Below, in pieces: positions 16,393 through 24,655 of a DNA stretch of 64,000 nt (positions are counted from its first letter, which is position 1; every line of letters begins with the position of its first letter). The notes beneath the pieces were generated by a model, which made no database searches, was not told the origin of the DNA, and worked only from the letters and a program-made list of their open reading frames with translations. A program made the position numbers and the translations under genes. Location: the NCBI GenBank assembly GCA_024644235.1, contig JAHELJ010000001.1:113556-177555 (forward strand), read 5' to 3'. This DNA comes from Lewinellaceae bacterium. Lineage in GTDB: Bacteria; Bacteroidota; Bacteroidia; Chitinophagales; Saprospiraceae.

Positions 16393-17622
16393 TCACCACT
16401 CAGTTTCGGAAATGAGATTGTTTCCTATCAAAGTGAGTCGGCCTTTTGATTTCCCTCTTGAACTCAGATAAATACCATCCCATTGTAATCCACAAGCGTT
16501 GTGAAGAGTCGCTTCTTCTAGTATGAGATGACCATCAGGTTCGACAACAATGCTACTGCCTGCCGGCATGGAAACACGACATCTGATCCGAAGAGTTGCA
16601 CCACTGCTGACAACAAGGCTGCTGTTGAGGTCGAATGATCCATTCCAAACCGTGGAGTCTCTAATCTCAAGCGTTTTTTCGCCTTCCAGTTTACACCACG
16701 TCGGCACCAACAGTCTCCGGGCCAGAGAGTTTTCATTTGACATGTTTTGATGAATTCGACCGATCTGACATGGTGTCCAGGCATGCTGGTTTGCATTGTA
16801 ATCCATCAGGTTGTTTGAAGCCATGGAATCACATGGGGGATCTGATGTCCGATTCCAACAATTTGGGTGAGTTGGAGTATCATCACAACCATCATTGCCG
16901 GACCAGGTATGCCGCAATCCCAACACATGACCGATTTCATGATTAAGCAAGCCCCGGAATTCGGAGGGTTTTTTCCCGCTCTCGTAGACCCCAGACAGCT
17001 TAATTGCAGAACCAAGGGCAATTCCTGCCGATGTTAAATCGTAAGATGGAGAAGCGATGCTATCAGGATGATGAGGCATCACAAATACATTCAGAATTGA
17101 ATCAAGGCCAATACCATATTTCCTGATTACCGAGCGATCGTAGTTGTTTTTGTTGCGACCTCTGCTCACAAAAAAGTAGCGCTCATCGTCATGATGACAA
17201 TAAATACCTCGCTCCGATTCATATCCAGCTGAGCTGGTAATTACATAACGATATCCTATCGGCAAAACCGGAGTATCGTTGCCGGGGGGTAGCCACATTT
17301 TTTGATTAGACTCTATTGCTGCGTTGGCTGCCTTCAGCAACTCATGGGCAAAAACGGTTGCTTTTTCCGATGTGTAATTCATCGCACCGGACTGTGAGTT
17401 CATAAAATGAAAATTAAGACGGATTACCCTGGGAGCAAGATCACTCTCACCATGTTGAATATAGGATTGGAAATCACCACATGAACTGTTTGACGTCAAT
17501 TGACCCACTTGAACGATTTCCGATGATGTGGCCAGCATCCGGGAAAACTTCGGTCGGCAAGACACTAACTGGAGGCCTGCCAGCAGAAAGTAAATTAGAA
17601 TTACATGTTGATTCCACCACAT
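16393..17622 (-). CDS. Metzincin zinc protease lipoprotein (M43-like), short C-terminus
   Basis: The 409-residue product begins with a lipoprotein signal ending LVSC (Cys22). The catalytic motif HEIGHVLGLRH (HExxHxxGxxH) is followed by NLMDYNANQHAWTPCQIGRIH, the Met-turn of pappalysin-like M43 proteases, with disulfide-type cysteines (GCDDTPTHPNCW). After the catalytic domain a region of beta character resembles the coil repeats of larger Bacteroidetes M43 proteins (LILEEATLHNACGLQWDGI), but it stops after only about 25 residues more, so the protein looks C-terminally short. Its start lies inside the 3' end of fabG (22-base overlap); no other Met would keep the signal. Confidence 0.82.
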   Translation of the reverse strand: MWWNQHVILIYFLLAGLQLVSCRPKFSRMLATSSEIVQVGQLTSNSSCGDFQSYIQHGESDLAPRVIRLNFHFMNSQSGAMNYTSEKATVFAHELLKAANAAIESNQKMWLPPGNDTPVLPIGYRYVITSSAGYESERGIYCHHDDERYFFVSRGRNKNNYDRSVIRKYGIGLDSILNVFVMPHHPDSIASPSYDLTSAGIALGSAIKLSGVYESGKKPSEFRGLLNHEIGHVLGLRHTWSGNDGCDDTPTHPNCWNRTSDPPCDSMASNNLMDYNANQHAWTPCQIGRIHQNMSNENSLARRLLVPTWCKLEGEKTLEIRDSTVWNGSFDLNSSLVVSSGATLRIRCRVSMPAGSSIVVEPDGHLILEEATLHNACGLQWDGIYLSSRGKSKGRLTLIGNNLISETEW

Positions 17623-18347
17623 ACACTGAGAACCTGTCCGGTCACGTAGGATGCATTATCAGAGGCAAGAAATGCAGCCATCTGAGCAACTTCATCCGAA
17701 CTGCCCATTCTCTTCAACGGAATATTCTGCAAAAAAGACTCTTTCACAGCCTCATCCAGACTTTCAGTCATTTCAGTCTCAATATAGCCCGGCACAATAG
17801 CGTTGCAACGAATGCTCCTGCTTCCTACTTCTTTGGCAATACTCTTCGTGAAGCCGAGTATTCCAGCTTTTGAAGCTGCATAATTAGCTTGTCCTGCATT
17901 ACCAAAAACACCTACTACCGAACTAATATTGATTATCGATCCACTTCGGTTCTTCAGCATAGGACGGAGGCTATGTTTTGTCAAATTAAATACAGACTTT
18001 AAATTGGCATGAATGACCCGGTCCCACTGCTCTTCCGACATTCGCAAAATTAGCGTATCATCGGTGATGCCAGCATTATTGACTAGTACATCGAGTCGAC
18101 CTGCCTCTTCAACGACCTTGGTCACAGCATCCTCGGCTTCTCTAAAATCAGACGCGTCGGAGGCAAATGAGGTCACCTTACCGGGTAAAGCCGCCAGAGA
18201 CTCCATCAATTCATTTGCCTTGGTAGCTGAGCTACGGTACGTAAAATAAACGGTTGCTCCCTCTTCGACGAAGCATTTCACGATGCCAGCCCCGATTCCC
18301 CTTGACCCGCCGGTCACCAAACATACTTTCTCCTGTAATTTGCCCAT
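17601..18347 (-). CDS. fabG: 3-oxoacyl-ACP reductase FabG
   Basis: This 248-residue SDR has the length and motifs of FabG: TGGSRGIGAG near the N-terminus, NNAGITDDTLILRMSEEQW (the FabG-type strand 4 and helix), the Ser-Tyr-Lys set in NISSVVGVFGNAGQANYAASK, and the closing SYVTGQVLSVCGGINM. It reduces 3-oxoacyl-ACP with NADPH in the fatty acid elongation cycle. It heads a leftward unit with the metzincin gene downstream. The other fab genes are not in this window. Confidence 0.93.
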   Translation of the reverse strand: MGKLQEKVCLVTGGSRGIGAGIVKCFVEEGATVYFTYRSSATKANELMESLAALPGKVTSFASDASDFREAEDAVTKVVEEAGRLDVLVNNAGITDDTLILRMSEEQWDRVIHANLKSVFNLTKHSLRPMLKNRSGSIINISSVVGVFGNAGQANYAASKAGILGFTKSIAKEVGSRSIRCNAIVPGYIETEMTESLDEAVKESFLQNIPLKRMGSSDEVAQMAAFLASDNASYVTGQVLSVCGGINM

Positions 18348-18462
18348 ATTCTTGAAAATCCTAAATGGTGAGGCGCTAAAATAGAGGGAAATAGTGGTTT
18401 AATAAAAATCGTGTTAACGTTCGTTGGCATTGATTTTGTGCTGTTTACATTTGCAGTGAATG

Positions 18463-18470
18463 TACATTTG
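18463..18470 (+). promoter_or_regulatory. Candidate -7 box (TACATTTG) upstream of acyl-CoA dehydrogenase
   Basis: TACATTTG matches TAnnTTTG. The -33 element is weak (a TTTG at 18435-18438 is a little far). Transcription would start near 18476 and meet a terminator hairpin 40 bases later, before the gene at 18602. Confidence 0.45.
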
Positions 18471-18516
18471 TATATTCTAATCCCAAAAACGGTATTTGGA
18501 TACCTAGAATTCAAGG

Positions 18517-18546
18517 CCGGGTGCTTCGGTTGGCATCCGGTTTTTT
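18517..18546 (+). terminator. Leader terminator hairpin before acyl-CoA dehydrogenase
   Basis: CCGGGTGC and GCATCCGG pair with one G-T pair around an eight-base loop and are followed by TTTTTT. It lies between the probable promoter and the gene's ATG, so it is either an attenuator or the end of a ~70-nt RNA. The nine-base GTGCTTCGG occurs in the hairpin (18521) and again just after it (18550). Confidence 0.8.
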
Positions 18547-18601
18547 ATTGTGCTTCGGATTAAATGATCTATATTTTACCATCCAATCCTTATCATCGAA
18601 A

Positions 18602-20902
18602 ATGCAGCCGAATACAATTGACTACTCTCCTGGCATCAGGAGCTTTATCCCTCTATTATATGTTGCCTGGGCTGATGGCCTTCTCAGTCCGAGTGAGGTG
18701 AAATTGATCGATCAGCAGATCAACAGTTTAGATGAGCTGAGTCAAAGCGAGAAGGAAATCCTACGTGGGTGGATCGATCCAGCAGACTGGCCTGATTCTC
18801 AAGTCTTCAAGATCTGGGTTCAACTGATGCGAGAATCGGCAAGAGAATCTGAAACAGAGATCCTGAAGTCGATTGCGGCTTTGGGTAAGGTGATGGCTGA
18901 GCGGGCTGCCATAGAAGGGCGCTCGGCATGGCAAGGCGGGAAGACCTACCAAGCACTCAAATTTCTTGAGGAAGAACTGGGAGTGCCAGGGGTTCTTAAA
19001 TTTCGAGCGATTCAACCAAAGCCTTCAGACGGAACCGGAAAATCAGCAGCCAATGCCAGAGCAATTCAAGACTGGCTTGATGGTCCGGCCGGAGATGTCA
19101 AGGGAAGAGTCAAGAAGGTGCTAAGTGATCCTGTTTTCAGCTATGAAGAGCATTTAAGTAAGGAAGCATATCGTGATCGTGCACTATTATGGCTAAAGCT
19201 TTTGGGTGAGCAGGGATATGGATCTTTAGGTTTTCCTCAGGAATACGGAGGGAAGGATGATATCATGGAATATGCTGCTGTCTTTGAAGTCTTGAGCTAC
19301 CATGATCTCAGCCTGGCTGTGAAATTTGGAGTGCAGTTTGGATTATTCGGTGGAAGTATTTTTAATCTGGGCACAAAAATTCATCATGAAAAATACTTGC
19401 AAAAAATTGGGACAGTAGAACTCCCTGGATGTTTTGCCATGACGGAAACAGGACATGGATCTAATGTTCGGGATCTGGAGACAACCGGTCTATACGATCC
19501 CGATAAAGGCGAAATTGAAGTGCACTCTCCAACTTATTCCGCAGGGAAGGAATACATCGGTAATGCATTACACGGCAAGATGGCAACGGTATTCCTCCAA
19601 CTGATCGTCCAGGGGGAAAATCACGGTGTCCACGCAGTGTTAGTACCAATACGTAATGATAGCGGTGACCTATTGCCGGGTATTCGGGTGGAGGATAATG
19701 GAAGGAAACTGGGACTGAATGGAGTGGATAATGGTCGTATTTGGTTCGAGCACGTGCGGGTTCCACGTGAGAATCTTCTGAATAGGTTTGGCCAGATCAC
19801 TCTGTTGGGTAGATATGAAAGTGAGATTCCGAATCCATCAAAGAGATTTTTCACCATGTTAGGTACTCTAGTTGCCGGTCGACTATGTGTAGCGATGGGA
19901 GCCCTAAGCGCTGCCAAGTCAGCGATTACAATCGCAGTCAGATACGCCTTGGCCAGAAGACAATTCAAACCGGATAACAAATCGGTGGAGACACTGATCA
20001 TGGATTATCCCTCGCATCAAAGAAGACTAATGCCAAAGCTGGTGGAAGCTATCGCTTTACATCTCGCACTTTCAGATTTGATCCAGGTCTACTCTCAAAA
20101 GGGCAGGCAAAATAATCGTGATATTGAAGCTATGGCCGCTGGACTGAAGGCGCGATCTACCTGGTTTGCCACTGATGCTATCCAAGAGTGTAGGGAGGCT
20201 TGCGGTGGGAAGGGTTACCTATGGGAAAACCGGTTTGCTGACCTCAAAGCTGACTCTGACATATTCACAACATTTGAAGGAGATAATACTGTCTTACTTC
20301 AGCTTGTCGCGAAGTCATTGCTATCAAATTTCAAGGAAGATTTTAATGACGCGGGCATCTTTGGCATCATTCGGTACCTGGGAACCAGGGTAAGTGATCG
20401 CATTCTGCAATTGAATCCGGTCTATAAAAGAAAGACAGATGCAGATCATCTTCGGGATCCAAGATTTCATCTGCATGCCGCTTCCTACCGGGAGCGAAAA
20501 CTACTCCACACTCTGGGATCGCGAATCCGGCAAATGTTTCGCAAAAGGATTACACCTTATGATGTATTCCTCCGAACACAAAATCACATGATCATATTGG
20601 CGCAGGCTTATGTGGACAGGTTGATTCTGGAAAAATTTCAGTCCAAACTTGATTCCCTTGAAGATCCTGTCAGCAGGAAAGTGATGGAGAAGGTATATCA
20701 GTTGTTTGCTTTACATCAGATTTCTAATCATCATGACTGGTACCTCGAGCAAGATTATTTCGAGGGAGTAAAGACTAAAGCGATCAGGAGACATGTTGAA
20801 AGACTATGTGCCGATGTTCGTGAGGATGCCTCAATTCTAGTAAGTAGCTTCGGGATCCCGGATGGGCTATTGAGCGCCCCAATAGCATTTGGTAGAATGT
20901 GA
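18602..20902 (+). CDS. Acyl-CoA oxidase/dehydrogenase with N-terminal TerB-like domain
   Basis: The 766-residue protein has an N-terminal helical region (about 8-100; IPLLYVAWADGLLSPSEVK) resembling TerB domains, then an acyl-CoA dehydrogenase/oxidase part: FAMTETGHGSNV, GLNGVDNGRIWF, the FAD-contact run ALARRQFKP, and EACGGKGYLWENRFADL followed by TFEGDN. Glu559 in TFEGDN is the expected catalytic base of acyl-CoA oxidases. It forms trans-2-enoyl-CoA from acyl-CoA in fatty acid breakdown; whether oxygen or an electron-transfer protein is the acceptor is not shown. ATG 18602 is chosen; an upstream GTG at 18521 lies inside the terminator hairpin. It converges with manA, six bases away. Confidence 0.88.
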   Translation: MQPNTIDYSPGIRSFIPLLYVAWADGLLSPSEVKLIDQQINSLDELSQSEKEILRGWIDPADWPDSQVFKIWVQLMRESARESETEILKSIAALGKVMAERAAIEGRSAWQGGKTYQALKFLEEELGVPGVLKFRAIQPKPSDGTGKSAANARAIQDWLDGPAGDVKGRVKKVLSDPVFSYEEHLSKEAYRDRALLWLKLLGEQGYGSLGFPQEYGGKDDIMEYAAVFEVLSYHDLSLAVKFGVQFGLFGGSIFNLGTKIHHEKYLQKIGTVELPGCFAMTETGHGSNVRDLETTGLYDPDKGEIEVHSPTYSAGKEYIGNALHGKMATVFLQLIVQGENHGVHAVLVPIRNDSGDLLPGIRVEDNGRKLGLNGVDNGRIWFEHVRVPRENLLNRFGQITLLGRYESEIPNPSKRFFTMLGTLVAGRLCVAMGALSAAKSAITIAVRYALARRQFKPDNKSVETLIMDYPSHQRRLMPKLVEAIALHLALSDLIQVYSQKGRQNNRDIEAMAAGLKARSTWFATDAIQECREACGGKGYLWENRFADLKADSDIFTTFEGDNTVLLQLVAKSLLSNFKEDFNDAGIFGIIRYLGTRVSDRILQLNPVYKRKTDADHLRDPRFHLHAASYRERKLLHTLGSRIRQMFRKRITPYDVFLRTQNHMIILAQAYVDRLILEKFQSKLDSLEDPVSRKVMEKVYQLFALHQISNHHDWYLEQDYFEGVKTKAIRRHVERLCADVREDASILVSSFGIPDGLLSAPIAFGRM

Positions 20903-20908
20903 TGAGAA

Positions 20909-22054
20909 TCAGATTGCTACCGCTCTAAATATGCTGGCCTCCTCCTCACTTGTCAACTCATAGGCTTCTCCCGGCGAGGTCAGAAAAGCGTCACCCTTGG
21001 CAAAGGCGTCGTTATTTAGATGTCCATTGCCCCTTAATACCATCAAAATGGAATAAGCTTCCTCCTTGATTTTGATTGACTGCCTGCTGGTGTCTATTCG
21101 ATATAGGGAGAAGACATCGGAAGGACAGGGATACGACCACATGCCAGGTGTATCTGTGCGCACCGGTTTAATGATCTCCGACTCTACATACGTAAATTCG
21201 ACGCATTCCATGAAAGCCGCTATATCGCAATACTTTTGAGTTAGTCCTGCCCTCACTACATTGTCCGATGTAGTCATGCACTCGATGTTTTGACCTTCCA
21301 GATAGGAATGAAGTAGTCCGGGACGCTGGTAAGTGGCTTCTCCCTTCACTAAATGCACAAGATTCATGAGGTACAGAAAAATAATACCTCTGTCACAGAA
21401 GCCTTTTCGGTTGAAGGTGATGAAAGCCCGGGCACTCCAGAAGTCGATTTGAGAGCGGTCAAGGCTTCCCGATTCATAAATTGGTTTCAGTCTCTTCCCC
21501 AAAGGCCTGAGAATCGCATTGATTTCCTGCTGATCAGCGTGCAAAATATAGTGGCACAATTCCTTCAGACCTTTCTTGCCGTAGATGGATGCCAGTTTGA
21601 CAAATTCTGGGTAGTCACTGAGCGTGTTGCTTATCGATTCCTCTGGCTGAAAGCCTTGCATCAACCAGAAATCACTCAGGGCAACCATTATTTCTGGTTT
21701 GTGATTTGAATCCTTAAATGTACGTTTGGGAGAATTAAGGGGGATTCCCAGTTCATTTTCCTTCTCAAATCCGTTTTCGGCAAGCTGCTTATTGGGATGT
21801 GCCTGGATCGAGAGCATGTCTTTCACGTCGAGCACTTTGAAAAGAAAAGGAAGGCCATCTTGTCCCTTGCCCTTTAAGAAGTCAGTTAATGTTTGGGAGG
21901 AGTCTATCAAATTGCTCGGTGCAAGGTTATGAGTTCCTAGCCAGTATTCAGCAAACGGGATATCATCGGGATTTGGGTGATTGAGAATGCCAGGTAGAAA
22001 TTTGTTTCCTCCCCAACTATAGTGTTGAACACTTCCTTTGATTTTTTGCATCAT
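20909..22054 (-). CDS. manA: Mannose-6-phosphate isomerase, class I
   Basis: The 381-residue protein is a class I phosphomannose isomerase of cupin fold, opening with GSVQHYSWGGNKFLPGIL and YWLGTHNLAPS, and carrying the zinc-site motif SIQAHPNK and the helical insert typical of the class. It interconverts mannose-6-phosphate and fructose-6-phosphate, linking pgi to mannose and GDP-mannose supply. It is translated after pgi with a four-base ATGA overlap, so pgi-manA is an operon around fructose-6-phosphate. Confidence 0.92.
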   Translation of the reverse strand: MMQKIKGSVQHYSWGGNKFLPGILNHPNPDDIPFAEYWLGTHNLAPSNLIDSSQTLTDFLKGKGQDGLPFLFKVLDVKDMLSIQAHPNKQLAENGFEKENELGIPLNSPKRTFKDSNHKPEIMVALSDFWLMQGFQPEESISNTLSDYPEFVKLASIYGKKGLKELCHYILHADQQEINAILRPLGKRLKPIYESGSLDRSQIDFWSARAFITFNRKGFCDRGIIFLYLMNLVHLVKGEATYQRPGLLHSYLEGQNIECMTTSDNVVRAGLTQKYCDIAAFMECVEFTYVESEIIKPVRTDTPGMWSYPCPSDVFSLYRIDTSRQSIKIKEEAYSILMVLRGNGHLNNDAFAKGDAFLTSPGEAYELTSEEEASIFRAVAI

Positions 22055-23709
22055 TCCTTTTCTTGCCAGACTTTGTATTGTTCGATCAATGCTAAAGTTG
22101 AATTATCATGTGATCCTACCTCTGAAATATTGGCCAACTCCTCCTCTATACTTTTTGCCAAGACCTTTCCTAATTCTACACCAAACTGATCAAAAGAATA
22201 GACATTCCAGATCAGGCCTTGGACGAATATTTTGTGCTCGTACAATGCGATCAAAGAGCCCAATGCGCGTGGTGTCAGTTTTCGAATCATAATGGAATTT
22301 GAAGGACGGTTACCCGCGAATATCCGAAACGGAGTCAGACGATCAATGGTAGCAGGGGTATGACCTTTCTTCTCCAATTCTGATCTCACTTGTTGTTCGG
22401 TCTTACCAATCATTAGAGCTTCCGTCTGTGCGATTGCATTGGCCACTAAAATGCGATGGTGCCCTTCTAACTCGTGATCGGGATTGGCTACGATAATGAA
22501 GTCGCAGGGGATAAGTTGGGTTCCCTGATGAAGTAGCTGGAAGAAAGAATGCTGACTATTGGTACCCTGGCCACCCCATAGTATTGCACCAGTCTGATAA
22601 TCGACCAGCTCTCCATCTCGACCCATTGATTTACCATTGCTCTCCATCGAGGCCTGCTGAAGATAGGCTGGTAAATACTCGAGATTTTGTGCGTAGGGCA
22701 AAACAGCTTCAGTTTCGGCTCCCCAGAAATTTCCGTACCAAATACCTAATAGCGCAAGTATCACTGGCATATTAGTAGCTATCGGTGTAGCTGCAAAATG
22801 GCTGTCGATGAGATGCATGCCCTCCAAGAGTTCGAGGAATCGGTCATAACCAACAGCAAGGATTACTGATAAGCCGACTGCGGATGACAATGAATAGCGC
22901 CCTCCGACCCAATCCCAAAACCCAAACATGTTGACTTCGTCTATACCAAACTGAGTCACTAGCTGCTGGTTTGTGGAAACAGCAACAAAGTGCTTTCTGA
23001 TGTCATTTTCTGAGCCGCCATTACTAAGGAACCAACGACGAGCGCTGTGCGCATTACTCATCGTTTCGAGGGTCGTGAATGATTTAGAGGCAATAATGAA
23101 AAGGGTGGTTTCCGGATTTAAGCCTTCCAAAGTTTGCTTGATATGAGCACCATCAACATTTGATACAAAATGTACTGTACGATCCTTGATGTGGTAAGGA
23201 GTTAGTGCCTTGGTGACCATCAAGACTCCAAGGTCAGATCCACCGATCCCAATGTTTACTACATCCCTTATCTTTTTTCCGGTATATCCCTTCCAATTTC
23301 CGCTTTCGATTTTATTAGCGAAAGATTGCATACGATCAAGGACGGCCTGAACCTCCTTGGCGACGTCAACGCCATCGACCAAGCGATGACTTTGGGAGCG
23401 GTCGCGCAGTGCTACATGGAGCACAGCTCTTCCTTCCGTTTCATTGATTTTTTCCCCGGAGAACATACCTTTGATTCCTTCAGAAACCCCCATCTCTTCT
23501 GCCAGATCGACTAATAGACCGATGGTCTTATTCGTAATCAGATTTTTGGAATAGTCCAGAAACAACTCGTTTGTTTCAAGTGTGAATCTTTCTACGCGAT
23601 GTGGATCATCTTGAAACATTTCTCGTAGATGTGACCCTTCCAGTTCTTTTTTGTGTTCGGCCAATTGCTTCCAGGCCTTTGTATCTTTAGGACTTTGTTT
23701 ATTGAGCAT
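22051..23709 (-). CDS. pgi: Glucose-6-phosphate isomerase
   Basis: At 552 residues this is a full-length phosphoglucose isomerase of the E. coli type. It shows VNIGIGGSDLGVLMVTKAL, FIIASKSFTTLETMSNA, GGRYSLSSAVGLS, the catalytic-Glu region MESNGKSM, and the C-terminal lysine region FDQFGVELGKVLAK. It interconverts glucose-6-phosphate and fructose-6-phosphate in glycolysis. It is the first gene of pgi-manA, with a TAATTTTG promoter box 40 bases upstream on the minus strand. Confidence 0.96.
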   Translation of the reverse strand: MLNKQSPKDTKAWKQLAEHKKELEGSHLREMFQDDPHRVERFTLETNELFLDYSKNLITNKTIGLLVDLAEEMGVSEGIKGMFSGEKINETEGRAVLHVALRDRSQSHRLVDGVDVAKEVQAVLDRMQSFANKIESGNWKGYTGKKIRDVVNIGIGGSDLGVLMVTKALTPYHIKDRTVHFVSNVDGAHIKQTLEGLNPETTLFIIASKSFTTLETMSNAHSARRWFLSNGGSENDIRKHFVAVSTNQQLVTQFGIDEVNMFGFWDWVGGRYSLSSAVGLSVILAVGYDRFLELLEGMHLIDSHFAATPIATNMPVILALLGIWYGNFWGAETEAVLPYAQNLEYLPAYLQQASMESNGKSMGRDGELVDYQTGAILWGGQGTNSQHSFFQLLHQGTQLIPCDFIIVANPDHELEGHHRILVANAIAQTEALMIGKTEQQVRSELEKKGHTPATIDRLTPFRIFAGNRPSNSIMIRKLTPRALGSLIALYEHKIFVQGLIWNVYSFDQFGVELGKVLAKSIEEELANISEVGSHDNSTLALIEQYKVWQEKE

Positions 23710-23748
23710 GGTTACCTCGCATTAAGTATCTCTACATATGAGTGTAGC

Positions 23749-23756
23749 CAAAATTA
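23749..23756 (-). promoter_or_regulatory. Candidate -7 box for pgi-manA
   Basis: On the minus strand this reads TAATTTTG, matching TAnnTTTG, about 40 bases before the pgi ATG. A TTTG about ten bases upstream is too close to be the -33 element, so the match rests on one box. Confidence 0.4.
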
Positions 23757-23801
23757 AAGAACAAACCTAACTTCATGTTCCTGGGGCAGCTGTTGGCTAC
23801 T

Positions 23802-24176
23802 ATGACTAAACAACAGAAAGTAGGATCACAAGGTGAAGATTTAGCTGCACGATATCTGTTAGAGAAGGGATATCGAATCATTGAACGAAATTGGAGATTT
23901 AGCCGTGCCGAGATCGATATCATTGCTTTCCATGGTGATCTGCTGGTATTTGTGGAAGTAAAAACGAGAAGTTATGACTACTATGGACCTCCTGAAGCCT
24001 TTGTTGATGAGAAGAAGGAAGCTCTGATGGCGGACGCAGCCTATCGCTTCATAGATCATATCGATCATCAGGGTGAAGTGCGATTTGATATCGTCTCTAT
24101 TTTGCTCAATGATTCAATAAGGCCCGTCATAGAGCACTTTGTTGATGCCTTTTTTCCCGGACTTGAGTCGGACTAA
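23802..24176 (+). CDS. YraN family protein (UPF0102, predicted endonuclease-like)
   Basis: The 124-residue protein has the restriction-endonuclease-like core of the UPF0102/YraN family: GSQGEDLAARYLLEKGYRI, then EIDIIAFHGDLLVFVEVKTR with the D and ExK of the fold. The role is unknown; RNase HII or DNA-uptake links have been proposed for relatives. ATG 23802 is preferred because the family begins close to MTKQQKVGSQGE; an upstream ATG at 23775 would add nine residues. Confidence 0.9.
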   Translation: MTKQQKVGSQGEDLAARYLLEKGYRIIERNWRFSRAEIDIIAFHGDLLVFVEVKTRSYDYYGPPEAFVDEKKEALMADAAYRFIDHIDHQGEVRFDIVSILLNDSIRPVIEHFVDAFFPGLESD

Positions 24177-24281
24177 AATCCAACTTGGGGAATTGGAAGG
24201 AAATAGAAGATTCTTATGACAGCATTGGACGCTATGATGTCTAAAATGTTTGGAAAACTTTACAAAATCATGGGAATGTGA

Positions 24282-24289
24282 TACTTTTG
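24282..24289 (+). promoter_or_regulatory. Candidate -7 box for the L31 gene
   Basis: TACTTTTG fits TAnnTTTG and lies 26 bases before the L31 start. The nearest TTTG upstream (24249-24252) is about ten bases too far, so confidence is moderate. Confidence 0.4.
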
Positions 24290-24315
24290 CGATCCACTTG
24301 ATATAACATAGTAAC

Positions 24316-24588
24316 ATGAAGAAAGATATTCATCCAGGTAATTATCGATTTGTGGTCTTCAAGGACTTTTCATGCAACCATGCTTTTCTTACCAGAAGTT
24401 GTGCTCCTACAAAGGACACAATCGTTTGGGAGGATGGCAAGGAATATCCGCTGGTAAAATTGGAGATATCAAGTAAGTCTCATCCATTCTTCACAGGGAA
24501 GATGAAGTTTGTTGACACTGCTGGTAGGATTGATAAATTCAACAAGAAATTTGCCAAATCGAAATTTGCCAAATCAGAGGAGGACTAG
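24316..24588 (+). CDS. rpmE2: 50S ribosomal protein L31 type B
   Basis: The 90-residue protein is the type B, zinc-free form of L31: [17 protein letters not shown], then [10 protein letters not shown] and [11 protein letters not shown], without the CxxC pairs of type A. It sits at the subunit bridge of the ribosome. In many bacteria type B replaces zinc-binding L31 when zinc is scarce. The C-terminus carries an exact 15-base tandem repeat giving [11 protein letters not shown] terminator follows. Confidence 0.95.
   Translation: MKKDIHPGNYRFVVFKDFSCNHAFLTRSCAPTKDTIVWEDGKEYPLVKLEISSKSHPFFTGKMKFVDTAGRIDKFNKKFAKSKFAKSEED
24546..24575 (+). repeat. Tandem 15-base repeat inside the L31 gene
   Basis: Two identical copies of GAAATTTGCCAAATC lie head to tail. 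In frame they encode the repeated KFAKS at the C-terminus of L31. The identity at every base suggests a recent duplication. Confidence 0.9.
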
Positions 24589-24619
24589 GACTCATATATA
24601 ATATAATTGCTATATATTG

Positions 24620-24648
24620 AAAGCCTCATTGTTTTGATGGGGCTTTTT
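24620..24648 (+). terminator. Intrinsic terminator between L31 and GlmU-like genes
   Basis: AAAGCCTCAT and ATGGGGCTTT form a ten-pair stem with one G-T pair and a seven-base loop, ending in TTTTT. The T-run ends only seven bases before the ATG of the GlmU-like gene, so no separate promoter fits between the two. Confidence 0.88.
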
Positions 24649-24655
24649 GATTTCT

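Noticed and set aside
18521-18601. GTG start for the acyl-CoA oxidase
   Set aside because: It falls in the terminator hairpin and encodes residues unlike the family.
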